A stretch of 64,000 nucleotides of DNA from Sanguibacter hominis ATCC BAA-789 (GTDB lineage Bacteria > Actinomycetota > Actinomycetes > Actinomycetales > Cellulomonadaceae), in the NCBI RefSeq assembly GCF_012396185.1, contig NZ_JAAXOW010000003.1, forward strand, positions 186,001-250,000, read 5' to 3'. Position 1 is the first letter of the stretch. Every line of letters starts with the position of its first letter. The position numbers were made by a program, and so were the translations under genes. The notes under the pieces were generated by a model. That model saw only the letters and a list, made by a program, of their open reading frames with translations. It was not told the origin of the DNA and made no database searches. Positions 1 to 8,613 of this stretch are shown piece by piece.

Positions 1-80
1 CCGCGGGGGAGCGGGACGGCCGATCGGCGAGAGCGGTGAGCGTGGCACGGGACCTAGCGTGCGTGCCGGTCCCGGGCGCG

Positions 81-138
81 ACGACGCCGGGCCTGCAGCC
101 GGTGGACGAGGTCCACCGGTCCACAGGCCCGGCGTCGT
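81..138. terminator. Long nested hairpin downstream of the ABC permease gene
   Basis: A perfect 15-bp inverted repeat (81-95 against 124-138) encloses a second perfect 9-bp hairpin (99-107 against 111-119, loop GAG). It lies just past the stop of the minus-strand permease gene (155). There is no U-tract, as is common for actinobacterial terminators. Bases 1-80 show nothing else I can support as a gene. Confidence 0.6.
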
Positions 139-154
139 GCGGTGACGGCGTCCG

Positions 155-2749
155 TCAGTCGACGGCGAGCGCCTCCACCGGGGAGGTGCGGGTCGCGCGG
201 CGCGCCGGGAGGACCGACGCGACGAGCCCGGCGAGGACGGCGACGACCAGGACGAGCCCGAGGTCGCGCCACGGCACCGCGAGAGCGATGTCGCCGATCG
301 TGCCCAGCGCGGCGGCCGAGCCGGCCCAGCCGTACACGGTGCCGAGCACCACGCCCAGGCCGGTGCCGACCAGGGCGATCAGCAGGCCTTCGACCGCGAG
401 GGTCAGACGCAGCTGCTTGCGGGTCAGGCCGATCGCACGGAGCATCGCGTTCTCCCGTTGCCGCTCGAGGACCGACAGGGACAGCGTGTTGGTCACGCCG
501 ATGAGCGCGATGAACACGGCGACCGCGAGGAGGCCGACCACGACTGCGAGCAGCGCGTCGATCACCTGGTCGAACATCGCGCGCTCGACGACAGGACCTG
601 TCGTCCACACACCGAGGTCGTCCACGACCTCCTGGATGTCAGCGACCGTGCTCCGGGGGTTCTCCGGGTCGGCGACCCGGACCAGGAGCGAGTTCGTCAC
701 GGCGCCCGGGTCGAGCTTGAGCAGCGTCGCGGTGGTGACGGCGATCTCGAGGCCGGCGGGCATGGACGGCACGACCTGGACGGTGAGGTCGGCGGTCGCA
801 CCGCCGGCACCCACGAGGGTGACCTTCTGCCCGTCCGTGACGTTCGAGCCGGACGCCCAGTTCTTGCTGATCACGAGCGAGTCGTCGGTGAACGGAGCGA
901 GGTCCGTCGTGTCCCGCATGACCGTGGCTGCGGTCGCCGGGTCGATCGCGTCGATGATCGGCCGTCCCTCGCCGTCGCCCATCGCGACGTCGAACGGTAC
1001 GTCGTCGCCCTTCGCCTCGACGAGGCCGCGGGTGATGGTGGCGGTCGCGGTGACGCCGTCGACGGCAGCGATCTGCGAGGTGACCCCGGCGTCGAGCTGG
1101 GTCTTGTTCTTGCCGTCCGCGCTGAGCTGGTGCCCGCCGAGCACGGCGACGTCGACCGAGTAGCGCTCGTCGAACGACGCGTTGAACGTCTGGCGTGCGC
1201 TCTCGGCACCCGTCGTCATCATGACGACGAGCGTGACGCCGATCAGCAGGGCCGTGCTCGTCGCCGCGGTGCGGCGCGGGTTGCGCAGCGTGTTCGCCGT
1301 GGCGAGGCGTGCGCTCGGGCCGGTCCTGGCGGCGAGGCTGCCGACCCAGGCGGTGACCTTGGGGATCCAGAACACGGACCCGACGGCGACGCCGACGAAG
1401 CTGAGAGCCCCGCCCGGGATGCCCACGAGGAGCCCGATCATCGGCTCCTTCATGAGGCCTGCGGCAGCACCGAGCCCGAGCATCACGAAGCCGATCACGG
1501 TCATGAGGGTCGCCGTGACGAGGCGACCGGTCGAGCCGCGTCGGACCGACGGGGCGTCCGCCGGGCGGAGCGCGGCGAGGGGCGCGACCCGGGTCGCGGC
1601 ACGTGCGGGAGACGTCGCAGCGAGGACGGTGACGAGCAGGCCGGCGAGGAGCGGCACGGCGAACACGGCCACGGACACGGGAACGACGGTGGGCAGGGGC
1701 ACGCCGACGTCGCGCGTCGAGAGCACGCTGAGCGTCACCTGGGCGGCGCCGAGGCCGAGCGCGATGCCGGAGAGCGACGCGAGCAGGCCGAGGATCGTCG
1801 CCTCGAGGAGGACGGACGTGCGCAGCTGCCGCTTGTTGGCGCCGACGCAGCGCAAGAGCGCGAGTGTCCGGGTGCGCTGTGCGACGAGGACCTGGAACGT
1901 GTTGGCGATGACAAGGCCCGCGACGATGAGTGCGAGCGCCGCGAACGCGAGGACGACGTACGTCACCGTGTGGGCGTCACCTGTGAGCTGCCGGGCGATC
2001 TCGCCTGCCTGCTCCTGGAGCGTGCGGGCCACGACCTGGCGGCCGTCGGTCGACAGGGTCGACTCGATCGTCTGGGCGACCTCGGCGCGGTCGGCGTCGT
2101 CGGTGAGCGTGAGCCCGACGGCATCGGCCGGCGGCTGCTCGCCCCCGTTGTAGGAGAGGAGCCAGCGGTCCACGTCGGCCTGGCTGGCCATGACGGCGCC
2201 GCCCTCCATCGCGAACGCACCGTTCGGGTCGTCGAGGATGCCGACGACGGTGAGCGTCTCGGCGCCGGTCGCGTCGGAGCCGTCCGTGGCGACGACGGGC
2301 GTCGTGACGGTGCCACCGACGGTCGCGCCGAGGCGGTTGGCCATGTCCACGGGCAGTGCGACCTGGCCGGGGCTCGTGGGCAGCGCGCCGCGGAGTACGA
2401 CCTGGGCGTCGAGGCGCGGGTCGCTCGCGGTCGGGACGACGCGCGCCCAGATGTTGCGCTTGTCGGTCTCGATCTGGACGCCGAGCTGGGCGTGGACGGC
2501 CGTCGCCTTGACGCCGTCGACTGCCGCGACCTTGGCGACCTCGTCGGGAGTGAGGCGGTCACCGAGGCCGACGACGACGAGGTCGGACTTGGCGTACACG
2601 GCGGCGATCGCGTCGGTCGACGTGCGGGTGATCGTCTCGCCCGCGACGAGGGTCGCGGCGACGAAGGCGGTCCCGATCATGATGGCGACGCCGGCGGCGA
2701 CCAGCCGGCCGACGCTCTTGCGCATCTGGGAGAGGGTGAGGCGGATCAT
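155..2749 (-). CDS. ABC transporter permease, FtsX/MacB-like, two FtsX domains
   Basis: This 864-residue membrane protein has the layout of actinobacterial FtsX-type ABC permeases: an N-terminal membrane segment, a large extracellular MacB-like domain, three membrane helices of a first FtsX domain (around residues 280-420), and a repeat of the same arrangement ending in a second FtsX domain (around 745-860). It closes with the family's usual 'P..AL' tail (SPVEALAVD). The ATG overlaps the stop of the upstream ATPase gene by ATGA (2746-2749), so the two are translationally coupled and form one transporter. Such systems export lipids or peptides, or sense cell-wall drugs; the substrate cannot be read from the sequence. 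The NarL-type two-component genes next to it make it a likely regulatory partner or target. Confidence 0.9.
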   Translation of the reverse strand: MIRLTLSQMRKSVGRLVAAGVAIMIGTAFVAATLVAGETITRTSTDAIAAVYAKSDLVVVGLGDRLTPDEVAKVAAVDGVKATAVHAQLGVQIETDKRNIWARVVPTASDPRLDAQVVLRGALPTSPGQVALPVDMANRLGATVGGTVTTPVVATDGSDATGAETLTVVGILDDPNGAFAMEGGAVMASQADVDRWLLSYNGGEQPPADAVGLTLTDDADRAEVAQTIESTLSTDGRQVVARTLQEQAGEIARQLTGDAHTVTYVVLAFAALALIVAGLVIANTFQVLVAQRTRTLALLRCVGANKRQLRTSVLLEATILGLLASLSGIALGLGAAQVTLSVLSTRDVGVPLPTVVPVSVAVFAVPLLAGLLVTVLAATSPARAATRVAPLAALRPADAPSVRRGSTGRLVTATLMTVIGFVMLGLGAAAGLMKEPMIGLLVGIPGGALSFVGVAVGSVFWIPKVTAWVGSLAARTGPSARLATANTLRNPRRTAATSTALLIGVTLVVMMTTGAESARQTFNASFDERYSVDVAVLGGHQLSADGKNKTQLDAGVTSQIAAVDGVTATATITRGLVEAKGDDVPFDVAMGDGEGRPIIDAIDPATAATVMRDTTDLAPFTDDSLVISKNWASGSNVTDGQKVTLVGAGGATADLTVQVVPSMPAGLEIAVTTATLLKLDPGAVTNSLLVRVADPENPRSTVADIQEVVDDLGVWTTGPVVERAMFDQVIDALLAVVVGLLAVAVFIALIGVTNTLSLSVLERQRENAMLRAIGLTRKQLRLTLAVEGLLIALVGTGLGVVLGTVYGWAGSAAALGTIGDIALAVPWRDLGLVLVVAVLAGLVASVLPARRATRTSPVEALAVD

Positions 2750-3570
2750 CGGCGCTGCCCCCCTGCGGCAGCGTCGACGCCCTGGGGCGCGGTGGTGACG
2801 GTGTCGAGCGACCGGAGCGCGTCGAGCCCGGCGAGGACGGACTCGGGCGTCGGGTTCGAGATGTCGCCGGCGATGCGGCCGTCGGCGATGAGGATGACGC
2901 GGTCGGCGTACGCGGCGGCGGCCGGGTCGTGGGTGACCATGATGATCGTGCGGCCGAGCTCGCGCACGGACGTGCGCAGGAAGCTGAGGACCTCGGCGCC
3001 GGAGCGCGAGTCGAGGTTGCCGGTGGGCTCGTCGGCGAAGACGACGTCGGGCTTGGCGATGAGCGCGCGGGCGATCGCGACGCGCTGCTGCTGGCCGCCG
3101 GACAGCTCGGACGGCCGGTGGTCGAGGCGGTCCTGGAGCCCGAGCGTGTGGACGAGCGTGTCGAACCACTGCTTGTCGAGCTTGGTGCTGCCGAGGTCGA
3201 GCGGCAGGGTGATGTTCTGCTCGGCCGTGAACATGGGCAGGAGGTTGAACGACTGGAAGACGAAGCCGAGGCGCGTGCGGCGCAGGTTCGTCAGACCGTC
3301 GTCGTTGAGGCTCGTGATCTCGGTGTCGCCGAGGAACGCCTGGCCGGCCGACGCTGAGTCGAGGCCTGCGAGCAGGTGCATGAGGGTCGACTTGCCCGAG
3401 CCGGACGGGCCCATGATCGCGGTGAACTGACCGCCGGTGAAGTCGACGTCGACGTGGTCGAGCGCGACGACCTGGCTCGCCCCGGAACCGTAGATCTTGG
3501 TGAGGGACCGGGCGCGCACCGCGGCGTCGTGCGACAGTCCCGTCGCGCTGGGGGCGGGGGTGGTCTGCAT
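2746..3570 (-). CDS. ABC transporter ATP-binding protein (MacB/LolD type)
   Basis: The 274-residue protein is a complete ATPase subunit. It has Walker A GPSGSGKST (54-62), a Q-loop region (VFQSFNLLP, about 104-112), signature LSGGQQQR (156-163), Walker B VVFADE (176-181) followed by PTGNLDSRSG, and an H-loop in MVTHDP. The 'PTGNLD' form is typical of MacB/LolD-type exporters that pair with FtsX permeases. The ATG at 3570 is preceded by AGGGAG at good spacing. It is first in a two-gene operon with the permease, ATGA overlapped. Confidence 0.95.
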   Translation of the reverse strand: MQTTPAPSATGLSHDAAVRARSLTKIYGSGASQVVALDHVDVDFTGGQFTAIMGPSGSGKSTLMHLLAGLDSASAGQAFLGDTEITSLNDDGLTNLRRTRLGFVFQSFNLLPMFTAEQNITLPLDLGSTKLDKQWFDTLVHTLGLQDRLDHRPSELSGGQQQRVAIARALIAKPDVVFADEPTGNLDSRSGAEVLSFLRTSVRELGRTIIMVTHDPAAAAYADRVILIADGRIAGDISNPTPESVLAGLDALRSLDTVTTAPQGVDAAAGGQRR

Positions 3571-3669
3571 GGGTCGTTCTCCCTGAGGATCGTCGTGCTG
3601 TGGTGGGTGCTCGCGGCGGCGAGCTCCCTGACACTGACGACGTTACGGATCCCCAGGTGGCGGCCGCGT

Positions 3670-3684
3670 CCCGCCTCGGGCGGG
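3670..3684. terminator. Small GC hairpin between the response regulator and ABC genes
   Basis: CCCGCC-TCG-GGCGGG forms a perfect 6-bp stem in the 175-base gap downstream of the NarL-type regulator gene and upstream of the ABC ATPase. It could be a terminator; there is no U-tract. Confidence 0.35.
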
Positions 3685-3711
3685 TCCTCGGTCGGGGCCT
3701 GTCATCCCGTG

Positions 3712-3742
3712 GTCGTACCCCCGCGTGCGGCGGCGGTACGAC
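3712..3742. terminator. Hairpin just past the NarL-type regulator stop
   Basis: GTCGTACC (3712-3719) pairs with GGTACGAC (3735-3742) around a 15-base loop, three bases past the stop codon of the minus-strand regulator gene. The position fits a terminator. Confidence 0.45.
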
Positions 3743-3745
3743 GGG

Positions 3746-4462
3746 TCAGGTACCTGGCCGGACGACGCCCGCCTCGTAGGCGACGACGACGGCCTGGACG
3801 CGGTCGCGGGCGCCGAGCTTGGCGAGGATGCGGCCGACGTGGGTCTTGACGGTCGCCTCGGCGACGAACAGCTCGCTGGCGATCTCGGTGTTGGAGCGGC
3901 CGCGCGCCATGAGCACGAGGACCTCGTGCTCGCGCTCGGTGAGCGTCGCGACCGCGTCGGCGGCGGCAGGGTCTGCGGCGGTCTCGGGGGTGAGCGCGGT
4001 GACCATGTGCTCGAGGAGCCGGCGGGTGCTCGACGGCGCGATGACGGCGTCGCCCTGGTGCACGGTGCGGATCGCGGCGAGCATCTCCTCGGGTGGGGCG
4101 TCCTTGAGGAGGAAGCCGCTCGCGCCTGCGCGGATCGCCTCCATGACGTACTCGTCGAGGTCGAACGTGGTCAGGACGATGATCTTGGGCTGCTGGTCGG
4201 CAGGAAGGCGCTCGTGCCAGGCGGCGGTGAGCTGTGCGGTCGCCGCGAGGCCGTCGAGCTGGGGCATGCGCACGTCCATGAGCACGACGTCGACGGGGTG
4301 GTCGGAGAGCAGGCGCACGGCTTGCGCGCCGTCGCCCGCCTCGATCTCGACGCGCAGGTCGGGCTGCGAGTCGATGACCATGCGGAAGCCGGCCCGGACG
4401 AGCTGCTGGTCGTCGACGAGGGCGACACGCACCTGGGTGGTGTCGGTCGAGGGGACGGTCAC
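3746..4462 (-). CDS. NarL/FixJ-family response regulator
   Basis: The 238-residue protein has a receiver domain with an acidic pair D17-D18, phosphoacceptor D63 in LMDVRMP, the T/S switch near residue 98, and K120 in FLLKD. A LuxR-type helix-turn-helix follows (TLTEREHEVL from about 173; KTHVGRILAKL near 206). The GTG start at 4462 overlaps the histidine kinase stop as GTGA, so the two are coupled. The arrangement resembles DesKR/LiaSR-type cell-envelope systems, which often control a neighbouring ABC transporter; that link to the FtsX exporter is inferred from position only. Confidence 0.93.
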   Translation of the reverse strand: MTVPSTDTTQVRVALVDDQQLVRAGFRMVIDSQPDLRVEIEAGDGAQAVRLLSDHPVDVVLMDVRMPQLDGLAATAQLTAAWHERLPADQQPKIIVLTTFDLDEYVMEAIRAGASGFLLKDAPPEEMLAAIRTVHQGDAVIAPSSTRRLLEHMVTALTPETAADPAAADAVATLTEREHEVLVLMARGRSNTEIASELFVAEATVKTHVGRILAKLGARDRVQAVVVAYEAGVVRPGT

Positions 4463-5817
4463 GGTGTGCTCCCGGGGGTGGGGACGCCAGCGGCGTCGGG
4501 GTAGGCCGGTGCGGCTCCTGGCCGCACGGTGACGGGCGGGACGGGGAGCTCGAGGTGGACGCGGAAGCCACCTCCGGGCCGGGGCCCGGCGGAGAGGCTC
4601 CCGCCGAACATGGTGGCACGTTCGCGCATGCCGACGAGGCCGTGCCCGGCGCCGTCGCTCGAGGCGGCGGCGCCGCGTCCGTCGTCGGTCACGTCGAGCG
4701 TGAGCTGGGTGGCGTCCCAGCGCAGGAGCACGGTGACCGACGCCGAGGGACCCGCGTGCTTGAGCACGTTCGTGAGCGACTCCTGGCACACGCGGTAGAC
4801 GCTCAGGCCGACGCCGGGCGGGAGCTGCCGCGGGGTGCCCATGCGGACGTAGGACACGTCGACGCCGCTCGCGCGGACCTGCTCGACGAGGGTCTCGAGG
4901 TCGCCCGACGCGGGCTGCGGGGTGCGCTCGGCGCCGTCGGCGACCGGTGCGCCTGCGGGACCGGGCCGCTCGAGGCCGGGCTGCCCGCCGAGGCGACCAG
5001 AGGACGACGACGGGTCGTCGGCCCGCAGGACGCCGAGGAGGCGGCGCATGTCGGCGAGCGCGTCGCGCCCCGTCTCGGCGATCGTGCCGAGCGTGCGCGC
5101 GGCGGCGTCGGGGTCGGTCGCGGCGGCGTACCTGCCGCCGTCGGCCTGGGCGATGATCACGGAGAGCGAGTGCGCGACGATGTCGTGCATCTCGCGCGCG
5201 ATGCGGGTGCGCTCGGCAGAGGTCGCGAGCTGTGCCTGCTGGTCGCGCTCCCGCTCGAGGCGGTCGGCGCGGTCGACGAGCGCTGCGATCGTGTCGCGCC
5301 GGGAGCGGCGCATGAGCCCGAACGCCCACGAGGTGACGAGCACCATCGACGACGTGAACATCACGATGAAGGCGGTGACGATGCCCTCGCCGGTGGGGTC
5401 GCCGCTGAGGAGCGCCGCGTTGGCGGACAGGATCGCGCAACCGACGAGGCCGCTCAGGAACGCGGTGAGGTAGGACCAGCGCGGGCCGTGGAGCGTCACC
5501 GAGTACAGGGCGACCGGGATGGCGACGACGCCGAAGGGCAGCGCGGCCGACGCGTCAGAGAGCGCGAGCGGGACGCCCGCGAGGTAGACGAGGACGACCG
5601 AGACCACGGGGTAGCGGCGCCGTACGGCGAGGGGGGCGAGCAGCGCGACGCTGTAGACGAGCTCGCGGCCGGCGTTGCCGTAGACGAGGACCGTGAAGAA
5701 GAGGACCGTCAGGGTGAGGATCGAGTCGATCCACAGCGCGTTGCGCTCGTGCCAGGGCACGCGTCGCACCGGGGCGGGTGCTGCCCGCCAGGGCGTGGGG
5801 TAGGTCGGGTCCGGCAC
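4459..5817 (-). CDS. Sensor histidine kinase, HisKA_3 (NarX/DesK type)
   Basis: The 452-residue kinase begins with several membrane helices (from about residue 28 to 160), then a coiled region, the HisKA_3 dimerisation helix with phosphoacceptor H211 in REMHDIVAHSLS, and a C-terminal HATPase domain (DVTDDGRG and a GLVGMRERA G-box). I chose the GTG at 5817, which directly precedes the conserved-looking cytoplasmic N-terminus; no strong ribosome site is visible there, so the start is moderately certain. It forms an operon with the NarL-type regulator (GTGA overlap). Confidence 0.9.
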   Translation of the reverse strand: MPDPTYPTPWRAAPAPVRRVPWHERNALWIDSILTLTVLFFTVLVYGNAGRELVYSVALLAPLAVRRRYPVVSVVLVYLAGVPLALSDASAALPFGVVAIPVALYSVTLHGPRWSYLTAFLSGLVGCAILSANAALLSGDPTGEGIVTAFIVMFTSSMVLVTSWAFGLMRRSRRDTIAALVDRADRLERERDQQAQLATSAERTRIAREMHDIVAHSLSVIIAQADGGRYAAATDPDAAARTLGTIAETGRDALADMRRLLGVLRADDPSSSSGRLGGQPGLERPGPAGAPVADGAERTPQPASGDLETLVEQVRASGVDVSYVRMGTPRQLPPGVGLSVYRVCQESLTNVLKHAGPSASVTVLLRWDATQLTLDVTDDGRGAAASSDGAGHGLVGMRERATMFGGSLSAGPRPGGGFRVHLELPVPPVTVRPGAAPAYPDAAGVPTPGSTP

Positions 5818-5991
5818 GCGTCCAGCGTAGGTGCGCGCTGACGACGCGGCGTCATCCTGCGGGCCGACGTGGGGGCGCGGCTGGTACGTCCGGGGGTGCA
5901 CGGCGTGACGTGCGCGACACGACGGCGGCGCGACGTGCGACAACCCGGGCTCTTTCCGCGAGCGAGGACTGGTCTTCAACGACTCATGACC

Positions 5992-5997
5992 TAACAT
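5992..5997 (+). promoter_or_regulatory. -10 element for leaderless response regulator mRNA
   Basis: TAACAT ends six bases before the ATG at 6004, so transcription would start at or next to the start codon. No Shine-Dalgarno sequence precedes the gene. Confidence 0.55.
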
Positions 5998-6003
5998 GAA
6001 CGA

Positions 6004-6687
6004 ATGACCCATGTGCTGCTGGCTGAAGACGACCCGGCGATCGCAGAGCCTCTCGCGCGTGCGCTGACCCGCGAGGGATACAGCGTGGTCGTGCAGGGGA
6101 CCGGCCAGGGAGCCATCGACGCTGCTCCTGGCGTGGACCTCGTCGTCCTCGACCTGGGCCTGCCCGACATGGACGGCCTCGACGTCGCCCGGGCGATCCG
6201 CTCGCAGGGCCTGACGACGCCCGTGCTGGTCCTCACGGCGCGCGCCGACGAGGTCGACCTCGTCGTCGGGCTCGACGCCGGCGCTGACGACTACGTGACC
6301 AAGCCCTTCCGGCTCGCCGAGCTCCTCGCGCGCGTCCGGGCGCTCCTGCGCCGCACGCACGGCGAGGTCGAGACGGACGAGGAGCTGCGCGCGCAGGACG
6401 TGCGCGTCGACGTGTCCGCGCACCGCGCGTTCCAGGGTGAGCACGAGCTGCACCTGACGACGAAGGAGTTCGAGCTGCTGCGCGTGCTCGTCGCGAACGC
6501 GGGCTCGGTCGTCGTGCGGGACTCGCTCATGCGTGAGGTGTGGGGCTCCGAGCTCGTGGGCTCGACCAAGACTCTCGACATGCACGTGTCGTGGCTGCGC
6601 CGCAAGCTCGGCGACGACGCGAACGCGCCGCGCTACATCTCGACGGTGCGGGGCATGGGCTTCCGCTTCGAGACCGGAGAGCACTGA
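6004..6687 (+). CDS. OmpR/PhoB-family response regulator
   Basis: The 227-residue protein has a receiver domain (acidic pair E8-D9-D10, phosphoacceptor D50 in VLDLGLPDMDG, K in YVTKPF) and a winged-helix DNA-binding domain (about 130-225, with LTTKEFELL and a C-terminal STVRGMGFRF). The partner kinase follows two bases later. It appears to be translated from a leaderless message. The target genes are not evident from the window. Confidence 0.95.
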   Translation: MTHVLLAEDDPAIAEPLARALTREGYSVVVQGTGQGAIDAAPGVDLVVLDLGLPDMDGLDVARAIRSQGLTTPVLVLTARADEVDLVVGLDAGADDYVTKPFRLAELLARVRALLRRTHGEVETDEELRAQDVRVDVSAHRAFQGEHELHLTTKEFELLRVLVANAGSVVVRDSLMREVWGSELVGSTKTLDMHVSWLRRKLGDDANAPRYISTVRGMGFRFETGEH

Positions 6688-6689
6688 CC

Positions 6690-8027
6690 TTGCGTCGCCG
6701 GATGATCCTGGCCACCGTCTCGGCGGTGGCCGTCGCGGTCATCCTCCTCGGCTTCCCGCTGGCCTTCCTCGGCGCTCAGCTTGTCAAGGACAACGAGCTG
6801 CGCGAGCTGCAGATCCGCGCGACGAACATCGCGCGCGCGGTCGAGGGCCGGCTGGGCCGTGAGGACCCCGTCACTGCCGACGTCCTCGAGCCGTACGTCG
6901 GCGGCGAGGGCCGCCTCGGCGCCTACATCGAGGTCGTGCTGCCCACGGGCGAGCGCGTCACGGCGGGCGACGTCGTCGAGGGGCGGCGCCAGATGGTCGG
7001 TGCGCTCGGCTCGAGCAGCAACACGCTCGTCTACGTGTACGTCCCGTACTGGGACCTCTACCTGCGCTCCGTGCAGATCATCATGCTCGTCGTCGTCGCG
7101 GCGGTCGTCGCGCTCGGCGCGAGCATCCTCGTGGCGATCTGGCAGGCGAACCGCCTCTCGGCACCGCTGCTGTACCTCGCGGCGTCGGCCGAGCAGATCG
7201 GCTCGGGCCAGGTGCGGCCGCGCGTCGAGCCGTCCGGCGTCGAGGAGATCGACCTCGTCGCTGCCGAGCTCGTGCGCAGCTCGGACCGTCTCGCGCAGCG
7301 GCTCGCGGTCGAGCGGCAGTTCTCGTCGGACGCCTCTCACCAGCTGCGGACACCGCTGACGGCGCTGACGATGCGCATCGAGGAGATGGCGCTCGCGGCA
7401 CCGGACAACGAGGAGATCCAGGAGGAGGCGCGCGTCTCGCTCGAGCAGGTCGAGCGTCTCGTCACCGTCGTCGACGACCTGCTCGCCCGGACGCGGCGCG
7501 CGCTCGGCGGCAACAACGAGGCGGTGCGGCTCGCCGACGTCGTCGGCCAGCAGGTCGAGGAGTGGGGCCCGACCTTCGAGGCGCTCGACCGCGAGCTCGT
7601 CGTCGACGTCGACCGGGCGACGATGGTGCTCGCGACGCCGGGAGGTCTCGCGCAGGTGATCGCGACGCTCGTCGAGAACTCCCTCAAGCACGGTGGCGGT
7701 ACGACGACGGTGCGCTCGCGTGCGAGCGGTACGAGCGGCGCGGTCGTGATCGAGGTCTCGGACGAAGGGCCGGGCATCCCGGACGAGATCGCGCCGCACA
7801 TCTTCGAGCGTGAGGTGACGTCGGGTGCTGGGACGGGCCTGGGCCTCGCGCTCGCGCGGGACCTCGCGGCCGCTGACGGCGGCCGGCTCGAGCTGTCGCA
7901 GCGTCGCCCGCCGGTGTTCTCGCTCTTCCTGTCGGGCGTGCCGAAGTCGCTCGACCCGTCGATCGTCCTGCCGGTCGGGTCGGTCGTGTCGTCGGGATGG
8001 AGCCGACGGCGGCGTCCGCCGACCTGA
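6690..8027 (+). CDS. HAMP-containing sensor histidine kinase
   Basis: The kinase has an N-terminal helix (about residues 8-28), an extracellular sensor loop, a second helix (about 130-152), a HAMP linker, HisKA with H217 in SDASHQLRTPLTAL, and an HATPase domain with N-box ENSLKHG, G1 DEGPGI and G2 GTGLGLA. I chose the TTG at 6690 (445 residues) because GGAGA sits nine bases upstream; the in-frame ATG at 6702 would be 21 bases from it. It pairs with the OmpR-type regulator. It ends 12 bases from the convergent gtrA-like gene. Confidence 0.92.
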   Translation: MRRRMILATVSAVAVAVILLGFPLAFLGAQLVKDNELRELQIRATNIARAVEGRLGREDPVTADVLEPYVGGEGRLGAYIEVVLPTGERVTAGDVVEGRRQMVGALGSSSNTLVYVYVPYWDLYLRSVQIIMLVVVAAVVALGASILVAIWQANRLSAPLLYLAASAEQIGSGQVRPRVEPSGVEEIDLVAAELVRSSDRLAQRLAVERQFSSDASHQLRTPLTALTMRIEEMALAAPDNEEIQEEARVSLEQVERLVTVVDDLLARTRRALGGNNEAVRLADVVGQQVEEWGPTFEALDRELVVDVDRATMVLATPGGLAQVIATLVENSLKHGGGTTTVRSRASGTSGAVVIEVSDEGPGIPDEIAPHIFEREVTSGAGTGLGLALARDLAAADGGRLELSQRRPPVFSLFLSGVPKSLDPSIVLPVGSVVSSGWSRRRRPPT

Positions 8028-8039
8028 CCGAGCCGTGGA

Positions 8040-8543
8040 TCAGTGCGTCGGGGTGGCCGACGACGGGGCTGCCTGCTCCTGCACGGCGACGTCCGAGACC
8101 GCGCCGTCGCGCACGTTGGTGAACACGAAGGTGCGGTAGGCGACGTAGCGGAACGCCATGCCCAGCACGAGGCCCACGCCGTTGGCCGCGATGTTGTCCG
8201 CGAGCGGCGAGTCGAGCCGCAGCACGTAACGGCTCACACCGAGGCATGCGACCGCGATGAGCATGCCGCCGACGTTGACGATGACGAACGCGACGAGCTC
8301 GCGTCCGTGGGTGTCCTGGCGGCGCGCCGAGAACGTCCAGTAGCGGTTGCCGAGCCACGACACGAGGGTCGCGACCACGACGGAGATGACCTTGCTGGTC
8401 AGCGGCTTGTGCCCGAGCACCTGCCCGGGCCCGAACATGAGCAGGTTGAACAGGCCCATGTCCACGACGAACGCGACCGCGCCGACGGATCCGAAGCGGA
8501 AGAGCTCGAGCAGCCTGCTGACGACTGCGGAACGGGACACCAT
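8040..8543 (-). CDS. GtrA family membrane protein
   Basis: The 167-residue protein has four predicted membrane helices and typical GtrA signatures: an N-terminal RFGSVGAVAFVVD, WLGNRYWTFSAR between helices, and a final FRYVAYRTFVF. GtrA proteins are thought to help translocate lipid-linked sugars or act with DPM-type glycosyltransferases. A gtrA-like gene next to purK is a common actinobacterial arrangement. The gene is divergent from purK. Confidence 0.88.
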   Translation of the reverse strand: MVSRSAVVSRLLELFRFGSVGAVAFVVDMGLFNLLMFGPGQVLGHKPLTSKVISVVVATLVSWLGNRYWTFSARRQDTHGRELVAFVIVNVGGMLIAVACLGVSRYVLRLDSPLADNIAANGVGLVLGMAFRYVAYRTFVFTNVRDGAVSDVAVQEQAAPSSATPTH

Positions 8544-8599
8544 GGTGACCGAGCGTACGCCGTACCGCGGACGCCCCGGTGGTGCGACGGGCCGTCGTC

Positions 8600-8605
8600 T
8601 ACCCT
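8600..8605 (+). promoter_or_regulatory. -10 element for leaderless purK
   Basis: TACCCT ends eight bases before the GTG start of purK, and no ribosome-binding site is present. The position fits leaderless transcription. Confidence 0.5.
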
Positions 8606-8613
8606 GGGTTCCC

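Noticed and set aside
458-3430. 990-codon + strand frame opposite the ABC genes
   Set aside because: The minus strand encodes clear FtsX permease and ATPase domains. The + frame has no recognisable motif.
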